From Atriophallophorus winterbourni (lineage: Eukaryota; Platyhelminthes; Trematoda; Plagiorchiida; Microphallidae), in NCBI GenBank assembly GCA_013407085.1, contig JACCGJ010010186.1:40480-104479 (forward strand): 64,000 nucleotides of DNA, read 5' to 3'. Below, in pieces: positions 12,801 to 24,900 of this stretch. Position 1 is the first letter of the stretch. Each line of letters starts with the position of its first letter. A program made the translations under genes and the position numbers. Under the pieces are notes generated by a model. That model saw only the letters and a list, made by a program, of their open reading frames with translations, did not search any database and was not told where the DNA came from.

Positions 12801-12870
12801 CTGTGTTCAAGGCGCAAGTCAGCCGCCCACACTTATCATTAAAAACTTTCCGACTTTGACAACTTTGAAA
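9533..12870 (-). mobile_element. Decayed RTE-type element with 5' leader (family RTE-ZF)
   Basis: Minus-strand copy colinear with the better copy at 14270-18300. Reading from 12870 leftwards: 5' leader (GGCTGACT and GCTTCGGGCAG blocks near 12780-12830; GAAGCAGCAGATA near 12440), endonuclease C-terminus (SNHSLVCARLKFPQARFH at 11398-11802), RT pieces (VLFAEDAAIIAHPQE at 9968-10159, where the FADD box has become FAED), and the C-terminal region (SRVWGNRKLTVTPKMMVY and HLLYGELQLGSRPLGGP at 9533-9856). No frame is intact. Confidence 0.85.
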
Positions 12871-12879
12871 ACGAGGGGA

Positions 12880-13830
12880 TGTTAGTTTATAACATCTCAC
12901 GAAGTGTGCAACCGATTAATGTTTCAATCTGGAATGTCACAACCGCTACGCTAGTATAGTTAGTTGAGTTGATTTCAAGTTGTTGAACCTTTAATTTTGA
13001 TTTCGTTACGTGTTCCACTAGACTAAATTATTTGCAGCATTGCCAAGATGTATCAAGCCTTGAAACAGGTAGAGCTATTAAATTTGTTCACGATAGCGTG
13101 ATCTTTAGAACCGCGGTTAGTTTAGTCGCATTCAATTCATCATATAATATTATAGTGCATTCGGGTATAATAATTATCAAGAAATTCAAAATAATGTAAA
13201 ATAAACGCATTGGCAAGGATTCAGATAACAATCATGCGTGCTTTGATTAACAATATTTTCCAAGTAAAACCGTGTATGCTTTTATTTTTCATTAACTCAC
13301 TGTTATGTAAACGTGTTAAACCTGTGGAAATAATCAATGAATTTGGTTTGATACCAATATAAAACAATAAATAACGAACGATGAATATTTTCGCTCAGAT
13401 AAAATTAAAATATACGTACAAACATAGCATTCATGTTATGCGCTTTTGAATTACAATGAATGATCCATCAATATGCTTCAATTTTGACTATTAGTGAGTA
13501 ATATTTTGTTGCAAATTGCATATTTGTATCATTTTATCATTTTATCATTTATCATAATATTTTATGAAATTCGTGTGGTTTTAACTATAGAATTCATTTG
13601 CGTGTTCTAAGTGCACCTCGAGAAAATGCGGTACTAAATAACCAGATATCTATTATAATCAGCATTAATATGATAAGTTCTATCTGTGTTGTCAGGAATG
13701 GTGACATCAAAAGTTTTAATGGTCGTTTTGATCATGTCGAATAATTTATGATTAGAGTGCATAGATTTCTCCAGAAAGCGTCGTGCCGGTTGTCAAGTTT
13801 TGCGATATGTATAGCCAATTTTATACAACT
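12880..13830. other. AT-rich intergenic stretch
   Basis: No gene, RNA or element recognised. Short TCATTTTA repeats near 13528-13555. Confidence 0.6.
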
Positions 13831-13839
13831 TTTCTTCAT

Positions 13840-14085
13840 TCGATGTCGACAATCGATGTACATCACAACCGATTTGGTTTTTTCATGTTCCACAGCTATT
13901 CGAATAATTGAGCAGTTTAATTCTGGAGGAAGAATCTCTTCCACTGCGCTCACAACGATAGGCAGTACTTCGTCGACCGGCATCCCGGCGGCGTGATCTG
14001 CGTTCAGCAGTATCTGCTCCTCCCCAGCTTGCAGACTACGCTTTACACAATGCTTCCAATGTGAGTGGTCAAGAGCAAGCACAAT
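13840..14085 (-). mobile_element. 3' end fragment of RTE-ZF element
   Basis: Minus strand reads LALDHSHWKHCVKRSLQAGE, matching the C-terminus of the 14270-18300 copy (LALDRSHWRHF). After the zinc-finger coding part it has the shared 3' untranslated block (GTGATGTACATC then GTCGACATCG around 13845-13870). The finger itself is degraded. Confidence 0.7.
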
Positions 14086-14942
14086 AAATCTTCAAAAGTT
14101 GAACCGCTATTCCTCGACCTTGAGCACTGATTTGATTTTTATTCAGTTCAGTTGCACAGGACAGTAGTGATAAATTTTTCGTTTTCTATTTCTTTCTGCC
14201 AATATAGTTCCTAATAACTCAAAAACGCCAGCGTCGTTTCAATCTCTACGTTTTTATGCATAATTAAATAGCAAGCAAGTCCAGCTCCTGGCCTGCACGC
14301 GTGGTCCTGTGTGACCCGGCGGAACTGCTTCTACTGACAGGAGAAAGGGCGAAGGCGGCTGACTGGCGCCTCAAAACCAGCATGCTTCGGGCAGGTGGAG
14401 CTCGTTAGTCCATGAAGGCGGCCCACCTAGGGGAAGGAAAACCCTTATCTCAAACCTCCACTGCCTTGTGGCTACATCCATTCATGGAAAAGGCTTCAGG
14501 AGTCAACCTCGAGGAAAAATCCGGAGCCGGAGTCCCGTTAGGCAGTCCGAAGTTTATTCAACTTCGTCCTGCCAGCTCCTGCGACGGCATCGTTGTCCAA
14601 ACGTATCAGCCTAGCTGTTCCTTTGGTTCCAGTGGTGCCGTGGAGAGGGAGCACTTGCTGCATGGGCAACAGCTAGTTCTCCATATTGAACTGCCCTGGC
14701 GTACATCACAACGCACCAATGGAGAGGACACTCCATTCCGCTTCTACGGAAAATAACACGGGAAGCAGCAGATACCGGTTAAAAGCTATGGCTCGACTGG
14801 CGTAGAGCTAAGCGCCTGGGGCTGCTTTCGACGGTGGGAGAGACTTCCAGGTCTCATTGGACGGCTACCGCCCGCCTCAAGCTGGGCAGCCCCCAGTCAA
14901 TAAGGTGCCGTCTCGCCACGGTCTGCTATCCTCATTGGGTGC

Positions 14943-15443
14943 ATGGGGATTAGGAATCAACCGACAAGCAGACTGTATTTTTCCGCACCAGCGAATCGAA
15001 ATACCAAACAACAAATGTCAGTTCTGAAACTTGGAACCTGGAACGTCCGGTCCATGCTTCCAGGATTTCATGACGACGTCTCGAATATCAGAGGCGTTAG
15101 AAAGTCCGCCGTGATTAACAACGAGCTAAAGAGGCTGAATGTCGACGTGGCTGCCCTACAAGAGACGCGCTTACCAGACACTGGTAAGCTAACAGAAAGT
15201 GATTACACATTCTTTTGGAAAGGAAGAGGTTCCGATGAGCCTCGACTGCATGGAGTTGGGTTTGCCGTGCGAAACGACATATTAAAAGCAACAGAACCGA
15301 GCAGCAGCGGGAGCGAACGGATTTGGACTCTAAATCTGAGGTGCATTACTGGTACCATTACGTTGGTCAACGTTTATGCACCGACGCTCTCTGCGACGCC
15401 TGCTGAAAAAGACGCTTTTATCATAACCTCACAGCCGTCCTGA
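14943..15443 (+). pseudogene. RTE-ZF endonuclease, N-terminal half
   Basis: Contains LGTWNVRSM (residues ~30), the catalytic-Glu motif AALQETRLPD (~74), HGVGFAVRN (~105) and VNVYAPT (~142), all typical of RTE apurinic endonucleases. The frame is lost near 15440, and the next half continues at 15470. One indel separates two otherwise well-kept halves. Confidence 0.85.
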
Positions 15444-15469
15444 AAAACGTACCACAGAAAAACTGTTTA

Positions 15470-16015
15470 GTGGTATTGGGTGATTTCAATGCCAGAGTTG
15501 GTGCAGATTACGAGTCTTGGCAAAACTGTCTCGGAAGGTTCGGCGTAGGTAAAACCAATGAAAATGGGCAACGCCTTTTAGAATTGTGCACACAGTTCAA
15601 TCTTTGTGTCAGTAACACCTTCTTTCAAACAAAACCACAGCATAAAGTCTCTTGGAAGCATCCTCGCTCTAAGCATTGGCATCAGCTTGATCTTATTCTT
15701 GTTAAGCGTACTAATATAGGAAGAGTGCTCCTCACTAGATCATATCAAAGCGCAGACTGCGACACTGATCATTCACTGGTCTGTGCAAAACTGAAGCTCC
15801 CCCACACGAGATTTCACCGCACCAAATTGTCTGCTAAGCCTAGGATAGACGTCACTCGCATGTGCGAACCTAATCTAACTGTGAGATTCGCAAAAGCCTT
15901 CACGGACGAGTTCAACAAGACAACCCCACTTGAATCTGCTTCAGAAAACTGGGAATTGATAAAAAGCTGCATATGCGGAGTCGCACTTTCCACTTCCGGT
16001 CCGAAGAAAGCTTGA
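15470..16015 (+). pseudogene. RTE-ZF endonuclease, C-terminal half and linker
   Basis: Starts in VLGDFNARVGADYESW (catalytic Asp/Asn), continues with WKHPRSKHWHQLDLILV and the terminal CDTDHSLVCAKL motif with the catalytic Asp-His. Ends at a TGA codon at about 16012-16014 inside the linker; homology resumes 35 bp later in the RT frame. Confidence 0.85.
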
Positions 16016-16048
16016 ACGAGCGACTGGTTCGAAGCAAACGCTTCTGAG

Positions 16049-17704
16049 ATGACTGCTGTGCTGGATGAGAAACGCTCAGCATTCTTGAGGTTCAAAGGTA
16101 TGCCAACAGATGAAAACATACGTCTTCTAAGAGCAGCTAGAAATAAGGTTCAACAGACTGCAAGGCGTTGTGCAAACGACTATTGGACTGAAGTTAGCCT
16201 CAATATCCAAAAAGCTGCGGATACCGGCAATTTTCACGGTATGTATAATGGGATCAAGAGAGCCATTGGCCCAAACAAACTTAAAACGGCTCCCATTAAG
16301 TCTTTATCTGGTAAGCCGATTGTCGACAAAACTCAACAGATGGAAAGAAGGGTAGAGCACTTCTCCTCCCTCTACTCTAGGGACAGTACGGTTCTACCGC
16401 ATGCACTTGAAAATGTCGAACGGTTGCCGACCATTGAATATCTAGATACCCCTCCTACACTTGATGAGCTCAATAAGGCAATCGACCGCTTAGAGAATGG
16501 GAAGGCCCCTGGTGACGACGGAATTCCACCTGAGCTCATCAAATGCGGTAGAGCAGCATTATTACAGCCTCTTCACCATTTGCTTCTTCAGTGCTGGCAG
16601 GACGGGGGTGTCCCACAAGAGATGCGAGACACAAAGATCATCACGCTATTTAAGAATAAGGGTGACAGAGGCGACTGCAACAATTACAGAGGAATCTCCC
16701 TTCTGGATGTTGTAGGCAAATTGTTTGCTAAAGTCGTACAGATCCGGCTGCAAGTTTTAGCTGATAGAATTTACTCCGAATCTCAATGCGGCTTCCGCAA
16801 GGGAAGATCAACCGTTGACATGATCTTCTCCCTGAGACAACTTCAAGAAAAGTGCCGGGAACAGCGTATGCCATTATACGCTGTTTTTATTGATTTAACT
16901 GAGGCATTCGACTACGTCAGCAGGGAGGGTCTCTTCAAAATGCTCGATCTGATAGGCTGCCCCCCAAGGCTGCTGAGACTCGTTATTTCGTTCCACTCAG
17001 GCATGAAAGGCTCAGTCCATTTTAACGGTTGCGGTTCAGAAGCATTTGAAATTCGCCGAGGTGTCAAACAAGGGTGTGTTCTTGCTCTCACGCTGTTCGG
17101 CATTTTCTTTGCTCTGCTTCTGAAGCACGCTTTTAAGATGAGAACAGAAGGCATTTACATACGCACGCGAAGTGATGGCAAGCTTTTCAACCTGAACCGG
17201 TTGAGAGCACAAACCAAAGTACGAGATGTAATAATCCGTGACCTGTTGTTTGCCGACGATGCAGCCCTTATTGCTCACTCCCAAGAGAACCTACAGTCGC
17301 TAATGGACTGTTTTTCGTCGGCATGCAAAGACTTTGGTCTAACAATCAGCATGAGCAAGACCAAAGTTCTTTGTCGAGGGACTGTATCGCCGCCAATCAT
17401 CACTGTTGGAAACTGTCAGCTCGAACCAGTACATCATTTCACATATCTTGGTTCAACCATTGCGGACAACCTCTCGTTAGACACGGAGATTGATAAGCGG
17501 ATTGGCAGAGCAGCTGTCATCTTGTCCCGATTGAACTCTCGTGTTTGGGGTAACCGCAAGCTGACTGTAAAGACAAAGATGATGGTATACAGCGCGTGCG
17601 TTTTAAAAGTTACTATACGGGCCAGTGAACAACCTGGACCACCCTACGCAAGACACGAACGGAAGCTGAATTGCTTTCCATTACGAAGCATCGTCGTATC
17701 TTGA
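16049..17704 (+). pseudogene. RTE-ZF reverse transcriptase (551 codons open)
   Basis: Longest RTE frame in the window. Motifs: GKAPGDDGIPPELIK (residues 151-165), NNYRGISLLDV (211-221), QCGFRKGRSTVDMIF (246-260), FIDLTEAFDYV (280-290; usual LTKAFD), RGVKQGCVLA (337-346) and the intact catalytic FADD box (401-404). The thumb region runs to NSRVWGNRKLTVKTKMMVY (~500-518), then the frame drifts into unrelated sequence before the stop. Copies complementary DNA from element RNA at the nicked target. Likely inactive only because of breaks outside the palm. Confidence 0.88.
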
Positions 17705-17962
17705 ACCTATCGTGTTTTTTCTTTCCGGGGGCGTGTCCTTTTTGGGGGATTGGGACAGAGTGCTAACGCTGAAGTGCTTTCAAAAGCTGGTCTACAGAGC
17801 ATGTTCACCCTATTACGTCAGCGCCGCCGGCGGTGGCTTGGTCATGTCTATAGAATGGAAAATGGTCGTATTCCGAAAGATCTACTCTACGGTGAGTTGC
17901 AATTAGGAAGTCGACCATTGGGCAGACCGAACTAGTGGTACAAAGACGTTTGTAATAGAGAT

Positions 17963-18232
17963 ATGAAAGCTCTTGGCATTGACCCGGCGAGTGTGGAAAA
18001 ACTTGCTCTTGACCGCTCACATTGGAGGCATTTTGGGTATAAAGCAGTTCGAGGGCAAGCCCGGGAGGAGCAAATAATATCTTATCAGCTCCTGGCGGCT
18101 GAACGCAGATCACGCCGCCGGCGTGCAACTGATGCAACACAACAGAGTTCTGACTATCGTTGCAAGCACTGCGGGAGAGATTGTTCCTCCCGAATTGGAC
18201 TGTTTAGTCATTCAAAAAGCTGCAAAACATGA
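17963..18232 (+). pseudogene. RTE-ZF C-terminal C2H2 zinc finger
   Basis: Ends in YRCKHCGRDCSSRIGLFSHS followed by KSC, a finger with Cys-x2-Cys near residue 70 and a His-x4-Cys pair about 12 residues later. It is preceded by a basic stretch (ERRSRRRRATD). This finger is a hallmark of this RTE-like lineage and may bind element RNA or target DNA. It was translated as the tail of the RT polyprotein; now separated by a stop near 17932. Confidence 0.75.
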
Positions 18233-18299
18233 AATTCATGCGATGTGATGTACATTCATGGTCGACATCGACCGACGGAGGCCAACAACATTCCGAAAC

Positions 18300-19258
18300 A
18301 TCAATTTACATGTGGAGTGAAAGAAGAACTAAAGTAAAACGTCATATTTTGATACAATGTTTTCAAGCTTCGAGGGCCTAGTTAAATGGGTATTTGCATT
18401 CAAATGAACATTTTAATTTGAATGTGGTGTTTCCATCTGGATTGAGAAATCAACGGCTAGTTGAATTTCAAATTCTTATCAATTTAAACGATATTTTATC
18501 CGAATACTCATGAAATGTTTGGTCAACATACGCTTTATCAGTTGCGTACATGAAGGCTCGATACATTTTTCAAACAAGGTTGCCTGATAAATACCATCTA
18601 TATACATATCTTAAAGCTTCAAACAATTTCCCAAAATTAAAACCACAATAAAATTTCTACTTTGTGCTAAAGAATAAAACCGAATATTTTTTACGAGCAC
18701 AGGTTTTACGAGCAAATAGATAAACTTAAAACAAATTTAAAATATATCCTTCAAAATATAACCGTACTGATCAATTCAACGTGCTGTTCAAAATAAAATT
18801 TAACAACACTATGCGTGATGTAAACAGGAATTACTAATGTGAATTAGTATATGGCAACCTTCAATGATCGAAGAAAATGATGCTGATCAATGTCTTTATT
18901 CAAGTATTTTAATAAATAGTAGTTTCGGCAAGCGCGAATGTTCTTTTGGGCGTTTCTGATTATCGGGACATGGCTCCGAATGCGAGAGAAAAAATCGTAC
19001 ATAATAAAACTTAAGAAGGAAAACAATTTAAGTAATTTTACTTAGTGATAATTTTATATAAATGATCTGTAAATATAAAATACACAAAGGACATTTCAAG
19101 CAAAATGCCATTGTATCAACTCACCGTTGGCCAAAACATTTGTTACTGCATTTTTCACGAGTAATAATTTAGACGTGAATCAAATCGTCTATTAGTTCCA
19201 CAAGAGTTTTATTTTCAAACATGTGAATTGGAAACAATTAAATCTAAATCTACATGTT
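18300..19258. other. AT-rich intergenic stretch
   Basis: No recognisable gene. A 60-codon minus frame at 18844-19026 has no motif. Confidence 0.6.
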
Positions 19259-19261
19259 CCC

Positions 19262-19800
19262 ATGATCATTAACCAAAATGACTATTTGCATGCATTTCGA
19301 TCACACACACAACGAACAGATTCTTGCATTCATCAGGTAGGGACAGTACGATCAAGATCCACATGCACTTAACACAGTGAAGGAATGGTACACAAGTAGC
19401 GCTTGTATGCCTGTGTTGGATTAGGCTGGTACAAACAACCTGTTCAATTACATGTGTCCAAACACACGTATAATGGGGTTAAACCCATAAGCATGAACCA
19501 AGATGCTCATTTGCATGCATTTTCAACACATACACAACGACGGAATTCGCGCTGTTTGCACTCATCAGTTAAGAACAGTACGATCAAGATCCGCATGCCA
19601 TTGAAATAGTGGAAGAATCGTATGCATGTTGTGCTTATAAGCCACTGTTGGATAAGACTTGTACGAATAACCCGTTCAATCACATGCGCCAACGAAAATT
19701 TCGATTGTGTTAAACCCATATAGAATAACAAAGTTATTTGTATGCATTTTTTTCACACACCACACTAATGCAACTTGCAAGAATCGGTCACGGTTTGTGT
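19262..19800 (-). repeat. Tandem retrozyme array, subfamily A (period ~226 bp)
   Basis: The shared block TTGCATGCAT or TTGTATGCAT occurs at 19286, 19511 and 19738, giving periods of 225 and 227 bp. Between them lie the same segments as in the 23590-24130 array (ribozyme, TAGGGACAGTA, GGCTGGTAC, ACATGTGT, GGGGTTAAACCCAT). The first ribozyme copy has lost GAAA by a short deletion, and the second (core 19539-19568) has GAAUU instead of GAAAC. An older array than the 23.6 kb one. Confidence 0.75.
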
Positions 19801-20189
19801 GTGATGAAAATTAATGTAAATAAAGATATTTATTCATGAAGATTGATTATGCCTCGTCTATATGTGTTTGATTCATTATGATGGTCGTGCCAGCCTTATC
19901 GAACAGTGTCTAACAGGCTCAAGCTTTGGATGTGTTCAGCACCTTTGACGAAACCATTTAAAATAGTTTTGTATTTTCGTGGAATGAGTGATGAAAATGC
20001 ACGAAAATACGGAGTTTTGTTACAGCTATTTTATAGTAAGAAGCCTACAAAATTTTTCAATAATAGTTGTTTGCAGAAAGTGTGCAGTGGAACGCATCAC
20101 TTAAAATCTATTCGCACAATATAATGAATTTTACTCCAGTTCTTATAGCTAATAAATAATATATTAACGAAAGATGCAGTAACATTATG

Positions 20190-21400
20190 CAAATTGGAAA
20201 TAGATTTCGTGTAAGTTATGCGTGGTTGGTGGAGATTTCACTGCCATACAATGAAGCATTTATTACGCACGAACTGTTTACCATAATGTTTGTCTTCACA
20301 GTCAACATGCGGCTGTCCCTGACAAGAGAATTGAAACAAGGCAATAGCTGCTTTGCCAATCCGCTTAGAAATTTCTGTGTCTATGGAGAGGGTCTACGCA
20401 ATGGTTCAATCAAGATATGTGAAATGATGTACTAGTTGAAGCTGAGATTTTTCAACCGTGATGAATCGAGGCTATAATGGCCGTAGACCAAGGAATTCAG
20501 TCAGACTCCTTCTGATTGTCCGCCCAAAATTCTACATACCAAAGAAAAGCAATCAATTAGCGACTTGAGCTGCTATTGAAATTAAACAATAACGGCTGTA
20601 TCCTCGATAAACTGGAGCAACACCGTGCGTGGTTCAAATGGTTCAGGTTAAAAAAAGCTTACCTACTCTACGCGTGCGTAAGTAAATACATTCAGTTATC
20701 GTTTTATGATTCAGCAACTGAGCGAGAAATCCCGAAAAACGGGAGCAAAAACATTCTTGTTGGACCTCTCAGTGAATATCAAACGCTACTGAACTGTAAC
20801 CCTTAATATGAATTATGTCCTTCATGAAGGATTGCAAAGAATCAATGAGATTGAACATTCTTGGATGGCAGCCAATGAGATCAAGCATTTTGAAGAGACC
20901 CATCTTGCTAACGTTTAATTGTTCGATGGCCTGCATTATTTCCGAACATTTTTTGAAGTTAGCGAAGAGTATGTCTACCGTGCATTTACCTTCGCGAATG
21001 ACACGTTGAGATCGGTAGTAAACTTTATCAGCTGATTTCTTTAAACACACTGCAAAACTAAAGCAAACAATTTACAGACAACATTCAGAATAGTGATTCG
21101 TTGAGGATGTATCAGTCACACTTATCTCCTATATTCATAATTAGCCTCAAAATTTTGTGTCCCGCATTCATGGGACATAATCCACTAGCTGGCACCGAAG
21201 GCACAATCGACGAAGTTGTCGTAGTGGAGCTCTTTTACAGCATTTAATGAGTTCAGGTTGGTTTCCTTCTTGTTCTGGAGCATTTATTCTTTCTAGGCAA
21301 CCGATCATTTCATTGAGCGTTAGCGGTTGGTAAGCGCATGCTGTGGTTTTGAACCAATCGCTCATTCGAGATTTCTTCTTATCAAAATTAGAACGAGCGA
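20190..21400 (-). mobile_element. Decayed RTE-ZF fragment
   Basis: Minus-strand frames give RT pieces GNQPELIKCCKRAPLRQLR (21168-21365) and SQRVIREGKCTVDILF with KMGLFKMLDLIGCHPR (20769-21050), colinear with residues 160-310 of the copy at 16049. Farther left, 20190-20440, the complement of the thumb region is seen. Heavily mutated. Confidence 0.75.
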
Positions 21401-21943
21401 CTCGGCATATACAGTTTTAAATGATTCCCGGCTTTCAGAATTTGAAACCAGTAGATTAAGACTCACACATAGGACCGACGTCTATCTGCCTATCCCTCTA
21501 TCCTTCTATCCGTGTATGCAAACTGTTTTAGTCTATTAATATTTGCATTTAAACGTTTTGTCCCCTGATGCAGTTCCGCTGGGTCCCGCAGTACCACTCA
21601 GTATCCCCAAACTGCTCCGGTGATGAAAAGTTGAGAAACAATGTAGACGTACAGATATTATTCATTAGGTGGAATTATTCAGATTTCTTATTTCGAATAT
21701 TCTTTGATTTATCATTATTTTCTGGAATTCTTACATTCCATTATCTATGTGCATAAACGTGTTCACACAGATGATTTATGATCATAGTTTCTTATCGGAT
21801 GCGTGTAAATAGCACGAAAATTATTGGGGTGTTTATGACAAAAATACATGAAAACACGAAATTTTCACATAAAAACTGTTCGTTTTGCTAAATATTGTTT
21901 AATCAATTTGAATTGAGACCATAATAATCAATTTGTAACTCAC

Positions 21944-21964
21944 GTTTTTTTCGGCACTTCTCAG
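21944..21964 (-). CDS. MEG-like micro-exon, 21 bp (AEKCRKK)
   Basis: Acceptor CTAATTTTATTAG, donor GTGAGTTAC (strong), phase 1. The last exon candidate before decayed RTE sequence. Confidence 0.4.
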
Positions 21965-24900
21965 CTAATAAAATTAGTTCAATTACTAATTAAAGCTTTA
22001 TCAAAAGTATGAGTAAGCATGTATTATCGTTAACATTTCATTGCTCATGGCAATATGCCTTTGCACAGTGATGGCCTTATGTTTGATTGACAGCCAAAAT
22101 CTGTATCTGATCTTCACCAGTTTGCAGACGACGCTTCAAACTATATTTCTAAAATCAACGGTTATGGGCAAGTTGTTTCCCACTCGTATGGTCAATGTAA
22201 AGACTTTTCTTACCGCTCATGCAAATGAGGTTTTCCCAACGGTTGACTAGGTGATTTTAGCTCAACATGAAGTAGATCTTTTGAAATACCACCAGTTTTT
22301 TATTCTGCACACATCAGCCAGTTTATTTTTAGCCGGCGCTGGCTTAGTAGGGAAAACCTGATCTGTAGACCAGCTCTACAAAGCTCTTAAGTATTCGTCA
22401 GTGTGTCCTTTTACACTATGTTCATGTTCTTATGTACAGTGGAATTGCGGTTGCCACAGACACGAGAGTTCTATCAGGACAAACTAGTAGCTGCTCTGCT
22501 AATCCGTTTCTAAATATACGCGTCTACCGAGATGTTAACCTCAATTATATAAAGATATGTAATATTTTATTCAAGAATTAAAAAATGATAGCATAATAAA
22601 CGAGAAATATCTATCCAGAAGTTTTATAAATGTTGCCGCAAGAACAGGTTAGACGTGTGACTAGAATTCCGCAAGGGATGATTAAGCCCGATTATTTATT
22701 CTCCCCTTGACAGGTTGAAATTGCTACTCCGGTTAACACGCATTTAATTTCAGGTTAGTTTCTTGATTATAAAATCTTAAACTTTTTTTAAGACGCTCCA
22801 ATTATAGCGACTTAATCGATACGAATTTCTATACTGACAAAAACATTTCATTTTACTCTAACGGTCATTTATTACACACCCCATAAAAATAACATGCTCA
22901 CTCTCCCGCAATGCCATCGCTTACGATGGCTGACTAAATATTAAAAATTCAAAGGGTCGTATTCTGAATGTCCTGATCTACTGGAAGTTAATTTTCACGA
23001 AATATACATTTGATTGTCCGTAATTATCTCGAAAATGTAATATGTGAAGTCAACATATGTGTTTTTCAATTTCAATGACAATATTCTTCCGTAGTTCCTA
23101 GTGAGATTTGTATTCCTTCCAGTAATTAGTTTGATAATTGTGTAACGTTCATCCCATTGTATTCGAATTGAGTCGTAAATGCTTTTTTTGAAAACGAATG
23201 ATGCATTTCATCGCTAAAAATCTCACCCATTTCCTGATCATGTTTTGATGAGGCTGAATACAGTTTCCATATTGGAGATAAAATGTTTGGGGTAAAAACA
23301 TAAAATAATTAAACGAAATATTCATTTGCATGCTTTTCCGTCGCAAAAATAAATAAATTATAAAATAATAAAATTGTAATTTCATCTTACGATCCAGAAA
23401 TTAATTATACATAGAAATGTTGAAATATATGTTAGTGCTCAAATACCCATCCCTTACACACCAATACCGGTTTCTGGCTTTGAGCTCTCATCAGGTGAAT
23501 ACAGTAAAATCAGTTTCAATGAGCCTTGAAGAAATGTTTGTGTAAATTTTGTGAATATGCAATTTGCTATCAAGTTCTTGTGTATAATTAAATCACTAAC
23601 ACAAAATATTCATTTGCATGCATTTCCATCACACACACCCCACGACCGGTTTCGTGCTGTTTCCACTCATCAGGTAGGGACGGTAAGATCAGGATCCGCA
23701 TGCGCTTGAAACAGTGGAGGAATGGTAAATGATGAGCGCTTGTATGCCTCCGTTGGATAAGGCTGGTACGACCAACGTGTTTAATCACATGTGTGCAAAC
23801 AACCGTTTAACGGGGTTAAACACACAACCATGAAACAAAATATTCATTTGCATGCTTTTCCGTCACGCACACCCCACGACCGGTTTCGTGCTGTTTCCAC
23901 TCATCAGGTAGGGACGGTAAGATCAGGATCCACATGCGCTTGAAACAGTGAATGAATGGTAAACAAGGAGCGTTCGTATGCCGCTGTTGGGTAAGGCTGG
24001 TACGACCAACCTATTCAATCACATGTGTCTAAACACAAGTTTAATGGGGTTAAACCCATATCCATGAAACAAAATATTCATTTGCATGCCATTCCGTCAC
24101 ACACACTGACGGTTTTCGTTCATCAGTGCTATTCGTTCTCATATAGTATAAAATCATAGCAACTTTAGTTTGAAATGGTTTTAATTGAGGTTTTTGCAAT
24201 TTTCGATTAAAGAATTTCAAAGAATGTCTATCAAAATTAAGGAAATGTCACGAAGTGAGTTCACGCTAGAATGATGTAGTCGAAAGGAAAGTTTTTCACT
24301 GTATCAACAGAAGGAAACCCTTTATAAATAAAAGCCAGAGTGGGTTAGACGTCACATGCACTTTTGTGTTGGCTGATATCATTTCTTTTCAAATGCAACT
24401 AAACTCGATATATATTTTCAATGCTTGAACAATGCGGTAATCGTTCAGGTTGCCGGGTGGCATGATGTAATTTTGCTATCATGCTCCCAAGCTTGTGTTG
24501 TAGTGTCCACCACATTTGTATGAATTTACGCTCAACTTAGAAAATTAGCCTATTGAAGATTAAAAAATGATTTTGTAACTTCCAGCACGGTACCAACATG
24601 GATAATCGGAATAGAATAACGATGTATCCCAATATTATTACCTTTCGCCATGTTTTCTTCTACTGAAACGATAAATTTATATTTTTTGACAGTGGCCTCA
24701 TTTCTCAATATATTGGTTCAGCTAATAAATGTTAAGGGAATTGACGCATGAGCTTAATCGAGAATTGAGGACGGAAAGAATATGTGATTTTCAGTTACCT
24801 GGACTTTAGCAACATTGAAAACAAATTTTTATTTTTAATTATTTATTAATTAATTAAACAATGATCTCAATTTGCATTACCCTACCCAATTAGCACAAAC

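Larger units (their letters stand above)
14270..18300 (+). mobile_element. Near-complete RTE-type retrotransposon ending in a C2H2 finger (family RTE-ZF)
   Basis: About 4 kb. A GC-richer 5' leader (14270-14940) also occurs in the minus copy at 12280-12870. It is followed by endonuclease (14943-16015), RT (16049-17704), connector (17712-17935) and a terminal zinc finger (17963-18232). Breaks: frameshift near 15440, stop at 16012, frameshift near 17620 and a stop near 17932. The protein order matches the widespread invertebrate/vertebrate RTE-like elements whose endonuclease is often annotated as craniofacial-development-protein-like. Ends are approximate and no target-site duplication was found. 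Confidence 0.88.
23590..24130 (-). repeat. Tandem retrozyme array, subfamily A (period 234 bp)
   Basis: The block CATTTGCATGC recurs with spacing of exactly 234 bp (TTGCATG at 23614, 23848 and 24082). There are two full monomers plus a partial third whose ribozyme lacks stem II (24108-24126). Conserved monomer segments: ribozyme, TAGGGACGGTAAGATCAGGA, GCTTGAAACAGTG, GGCTGGTACGACCAAC, TCACATGTGT, GGGGTTAAAC. No coding capacity. Head-to-tail dimers are what reverse transcription of circular or multimeric self-cleaving RNA would leave. Confidence 0.85.

Noticed and set aside
18844..19026. 60-codon minus-strand frame with an early pyrimidine tract, considered as the MEG terminal exon
   Set aside because: The candidate acceptor is GGAG without a good AG context and it lies beyond RTE sequence; no link to the gene can be shown.
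22041..22250. Plus-strand frame containing HQFADDASNY in a neighbouring frame
   Set aside because: FADD alone suggests an RT, but no other RT motif is nearby, and the minus strand holds an exon candidate; left unassigned.
22896..22923. Possible 28-bp exon before GTGAGCATG
   Set aside because: Not divisible by three; the CATCGCTTACGATG hairpin there is probably incidental.
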